Assembly: GCA_910588285.1 (NCBI GenBank)
Contig: CAJUQB010000004.1
Coordinates: 1 to 64,000 of the forward strand
Source of the DNA: an uncultured Lachnospiraceae bacterium
Lineage (GTDB): Bacteria > Bacillota > Clostridia > Lachnospirales > Lachnospiraceae
Direction of reading: 5' to 3'
DNA: 64,000 nucleotides
Shown here: one piece after another, positions 61,398-64,000 of the stretch
How positions within the stretch are numbered: the first letter of the stretch is position 1
Layout of the letters: each line of letters begins with the position of its first letter
Made by a program: the position numbers and the translations under genes
Notes under the pieces: generated by a model
Database searches by the model: none
The model's input: the letters and a program-made list of their open reading frames with translations, nothing else
Told to the model about the DNA's origin: nothing

Positions 61398-61742
61398 TTA
61401 TAACTCCTCTAAAATATCGCCTGCCAGACAACGGATCCTGTCCCTGGCCTCCGCCTCCCCAATGGGCTCTTCCCCCCGGGTCAGCCGATGGATCTCTGCA
61501 ATCTTCGCCTTGATATTCTGAAAGCGTTCCAGCAGATGCAGCTTCTCCTCATACTCTCCCAGGATCCGGTCGCACCGCTTGATCAGGTCATGCACCCCCT
61601 GGCGGCTGATGCCCTGCACCTGGGCAATCTCTGTCAGGGACAGATCCTCCAGAACAAAGGCCTCATAAATATTCCTCTGATGCTCTGTGAGAAGCTCACC
61701 GTAAAAATCGTACAGGTACGTCTGAAGCACTTTCTTTTCCAT
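61398..61742 (-). CDS. ylxM: YlxM family SRP-associated regulator
   Basis: The 114-residue protein has a sigma-region-4-like helix-turn-helix (DLSLTEIAQVQGISRQGVHD). YlxM is nearly always encoded directly before ffh and interacts with the signal recognition particle in streptococci. An AAGGTGAT site precedes the start. It is the first gene of the long minus-strand block. Confidence 0.93.
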   Translation of the reverse strand: MEKKVLQTYLYDFYGELLTEHQRNIYEAFVLEDLSLTEIAQVQGISRQGVHDLIKRCDRILGEYEEKLHLLERFQNIKAKIAEIHRLTRGEEPIGEAEARDRIRCLAGDILEEL

Positions 61743-61968
61743 ATCAAATCACCTTGGATATCATACTACAAGAAACAGTGGGTGTCAAGTATTTTTTCTT
61801 TACGAACTTTTGTTTGTGTTGTTTTATCTTGCGTTATCCTTGCTTATATCAATACTGCTGCCAGTCTTCATACTTTCCCGGTATTTGCATATAATATCTA
61901 CGTAAAATACGTATATTTTTTATGCTTTCCTCTCGACAATACGTAAAACACGTGTTATTATATGATGA

Positions 61969-62247
61969 TGTTGGCGTGACGGCGATCCCCTACCGGCACC
62001 CAGTTCATTAGGCGAAATCAATCCTGCTGCCATCTTGAAAGATTTTGAAATGGAATCCGCTGCGGAAAGTGCTTTCGTCAATATGGTACTGGTAGATATG
62101 ACCGTATACGCAAGGCAGTACAGCGACAAGGCAGTAAAAAGACTTTAAGCATCCCCATGTGGCTGAATACCCTTTGTGAGGAAAAAAGCATCAACTTTTC
62201 AAAAGTATTGCAGGATGCCTTATTGACAAAGGTACAGTCGCTATGAC
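61969..62247 (+). pseudogene. HicB-type antitoxin, 3' fragment with a frameshift
   Basis: The frame reads PLPAPSSLGEINPAAILKDF, then FVNMVLVDMTVYARQYSDKA. It shifts by one base in the A-run near 62136 and continues TLSIPMWLNTLCEEKSINFS to a stop at 62247. This is the C-terminal half of a HicB-type antitoxin with its ribbon-helix-helix. The N-terminal partial RNase-like half is missing and the frame opens just after a stop codon. Confidence 0.65.
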
Positions 62248-62342
62248 TGGCAACAGTCCAAAACAGAATATGCTTTACCTGAAGCCTGATAGACCAAATA
62301 TCAGATGCCAAACTGCTTTATGTTATTCCCTATCTGCAAGGT

Positions 62343-62513
62343 ATGACCTATCTCGCAGTATTGGAACCTGGAGAAGATGGCAGTTACGGTATTTCATTCC
62401 CGGCCCTCCCTGGATGCTTCAGCTATGGTGAGAATCTCGCATATGCAGGACAAATGGCAGCAGAAGCCGCCCTGATTGATTATCTGCAAATTCCTATGCC
62501 TGGCAGACAATAA
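62343..62513 (+). pseudogene. HicB-type antitoxin, 5' fragment
   Basis: A 56-residue frame (MTYLAVLEPGEDGSYGISFP, ALPGCFSYGENLAYAGQMAA) is the N-terminal HicB domain and ends just where the linker to a ribbon-helix-helix should follow. It lies 95 bases after a separate HicB C-terminal fragment. No HicA toxin gene was seen. It has no convincing ribosome site. Confidence 0.55.
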
Positions 62514-62569
62514 GCCCTTGCCCTACTGCCATGTGCAAAACCTAATAATCCCCAGAAAGGAGCACCACA

Positions 62570-63127
62570 ATGTCTGAAGTATTAGCCCACGCAAACATTT
62601 ACACAGAAGAGGACTACTACAACCTGCCGGAGAACGTCAGAGCCGAACTGATAGACGGTCAAATCTATTACATGTCGGCCCCCAGCAGGATACACCAGGA
62701 AATACTCATGTTCTTATCAAAAACCATTGCCAACTATATTGATTCTAAAAAGTTTCCCTGCAAGGTCTACCCGGCTCCCTTTGCAGTCAAACTGTTTTCA
62801 GCAGATGACAGAAACGTGGTGGAGCCGGATATCAGCGTGATCTGTGACCCTAACAAGCTGACAAACAGGGGCTGCACCGGAGCGCCAGACTGGATTGTGG
62901 AAATTGTCTCTCCCAGCAATTCCAGCCATGACTATATCCGCAAGCTGAACTTGTATTCCGACGCTGGAGTAAGAGAGTACTGGATTGTCAATCCCATGAA
63001 CCGGTCCGTGTATGTCTATTTCCTGGAAGAGGATAAATTCCGAACCACCGCTTACACTCTCCAGGACAAAATAAAGGCAAATATCTATAATGATCTTTGG
63101 ATTGACTTCACAGAGCTGGATCTGTAA
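62570..63127 (+). CDS. Uma2 family endonuclease
   Basis: The 185-residue protein is a PD-(D/E)xK fold of the Uma2/DUF820 family: AELIDGQIYYMSAPSRIHQE, VVEPDISVICDPNKL and DWIVEIVSPSNSSHDYIRKL carry the acidic residues and Lys of the active site. AGAAAGGAG lies before the start. These genes are often found in multiple copies and may be mobile; the function is not established. Confidence 0.87.
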   Translation: MSEVLAHANIYTEEDYYNLPENVRAELIDGQIYYMSAPSRIHQEILMFLSKTIANYIDSKKFPCKVYPAPFAVKLFSADDRNVVEPDISVICDPNKLTNRGCTGAPDWIVEIVSPSNSSHDYIRKLNLYSDAGVREYWIVNPMNRSVYVYFLEEDKFRTTAYTLQDKIKANIYNDLWIDFTELDL

Positions 63128-63328
63128 TTCTCTCCTATAGGGCCTTTCGGGCTGTTCCCCTTAAGACAAATATCACTCCTGGCATAGCTAAAAAGGATTG
63201 CAGAAGAACATTTTGGCTGGTGCGTTGAAAATATTCGTGATAACTTTGTGCCAAATACAATAAAACTCTTATTAAAATATTCATTGTCCATGTAGACTGG
63301 GGTTCATTCGAAGGACCCCATCCATACA

Positions 63329-63727
63329 ATGGGCGGGCTGACCGTTGTACCCGATTGTCTCATTGATGATATGGTTGTAAATGAAACCAGCGTGCTGTTG
63401 TTACCGGGCGCAGATACATGGAGGGACCCAAGGCATGGTGCGATTATCAAAAAAGCAGGCGAATTTCTCGCTTCCGGGGCCACGGTCTGTGCCATTTGCG
63501 GGGCTACCGCTGCACTTGCTGACTGCGGACTGCTGATTGGTATGAATATTTTAGTACCGGAAGCGCAGAATCCTTTTTTGCCCTCATGCAGACATTGCCG
63601 TCTAACAGGGAATGTTCTTAGGGCAATGAATGATTACGGAATTTCCCCTTCATCAAAAAACAGATCATGTAACAGATACCGGATACTCCCAAGCACAAAA
63701 ATACCATGGCTGCCGGGTCATATGTAA
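63329..63727 (+). pseudogene. DJ-1/PfpI family fragment
   Basis: From MGGLTVVPDCLIDDM to GATVCAICGATAALADCGLL (about 63329-63535) the frame is the middle of a DJ-1/PfpI glutamine-amidotransferase-like protein, with the nucleophile Cys in AICGAT. The first ~65 residues and the last ~60 are missing. After DCGLL the frame runs through unrelated sequence and into the convergent DUF624 gene. No ribosome site is found at the ATG. Confidence 0.65.
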
Positions 63728-64000
63728 GAGAAAGGATCCCAGTGGATATTACCAAGCCAAGCATCATCAATGTCCTGGGAAAATTCTGTACGGAAAGGCA
63801 AAAAGCCCGCTTCATACATTCCGGAATCCCTTTTTCTGCCGAAACCAATACCGGATACAAATACAACAGCATCATGACAAGGTAAAATGCAGCGGCCGTT
63901 CCAAGTACCCTGCAGACATTGGCCAGCATCCCCTCCTGACCGTTCCAAAACAGCAGGCTTTTCAGCACCACAAATCCGCCCAGCAGAGCAGCGTTTCCCA
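63618..64000 (-). CDS. DUF624/YesL-like membrane protein, cut by the window edge
   Basis: The frame is open to the right edge of the window. The visible ~127 residues contain three to four membrane segments, with LYPVLVSAEKGIPECMKRAF and VQNFPRTLMMLGLVISTGIL, characteristic of the second half of DUF624 (YesL) proteins of about 200 residues. These are commonly encoded with sugar ABC importers, which may lie beyond the window. The GTG at 63971 is probably internal. Confidence 0.75.
   Translation of the reverse strand, partial: GNAALLGGFVVLKSLLFWNGQEGMLANVCRVLGTAAAFYLVMMLLYLYPVLVSAEKGIPECMKRAFCLSVQNFPRTLMMLGLVISTGILSLTYDPAAMVFLCLGVSGICYMICFLMKGKFRNHSLP

Noticed and set aside
63181..63300. Short plus-strand frame reading RIAEEHFGWCVENIRDN near 63195-63295
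   Set aside because: It looks protein-like but is only about 34 codons between stops, has no start signal, and I could not link it to any family.

Overview
The window looks like a chromosome segment of an anaerobic gut Clostridium of the Lachnospiraceae type (cluster XIVa). This rests on the minus-strand block ylxM-ffh-rpsP-khpA-rimM-trmD-rplS-lepB-rbgA-lepB-rnhB-FliK-like-FlhB-C-yraN-pgeF, on many strong AGGAGG ribosome binding sites, on sigma-A promoters with 17-base spacers, and on anaerobic redox genes. Most of the window is fairly GC-rich. The segment from about 31 to 35 kb is visibly AT-rich and looks imported. No tRNA, rRNA, CRISPR array or intact insertion sequence was seen.

Layout. 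0-9 kb: a MATE exporter, an orphan hybrid sensor kinase, a GntR regulator with a B12/radical-SAM enzyme, a sigma factor and a DUF2461 protein. 8.8-9.7 kb: two decayed genes behind near-duplicate promoters. 9.8-14.3 kb: a Bce-type antimicrobial-peptide sensing and export operon. 14.8-16.8 kb: a small operon of a His-rich secreted protein, an ECF sigma factor and a His-tailed anti-sigma factor. 17-25.5 kb: a GntR regulator, an AAA-ATPase/TOPRIM-like pair, and a five-gene operon for a cytosolic molybdenum oxidoreductase joined to AsrA/AsrB-type NAD(P)H electron-transfer subunits and a TorD-type chaperone. 25.7-31 kb: a GGDEF protein, a large transglutaminase-like surface protein and an unrecognised protein.

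31-39.5 kb is accessory. It holds a TetR-controlled flavin operon, an XRE membrane regulator, several frameshifted or truncated genes (KTR, MerR, LysR, DUF3800, flavoprotein, AraC, AAA/PD-DExK), one toxin-antitoxin pair, and dispersed palindromic repeats that recur elsewhere in the window. 40-48 kb: a MarR/PNPOx pair, then a catabolic cluster (GntR, HpcH/HpaI aldolase, ABC sugar importer, FAD oxidoreductase). 48-49.8 kb: an XRE-domain/AlaA aminotransferase fusion with a credible internal start. 49.8-61.7 kb: the translation, secretion and ribosome-assembly block. 62-64 kb: HicB remnants, a Uma2 endonuclease, a DJ-1/PfpI fragment and a partial DUF624 gene.

The best candidates for a little-described system are three. 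First, the Mo-bisPGD oxidoreductase/AsrAB operon: its promoter carries TGGTATACCA just after the -10 box, and the same 10-mer lies in the leader of the GntR gene 8 kb away, so the two are probably one regulon. Second, the sigma/anti-sigma/secreted-protein operon, whose two extracytoplasmic products end in nearly the same His-rich tail, suggesting metal sensing. Third, the XRE-AlaA fusion, which may yield two products from one message.
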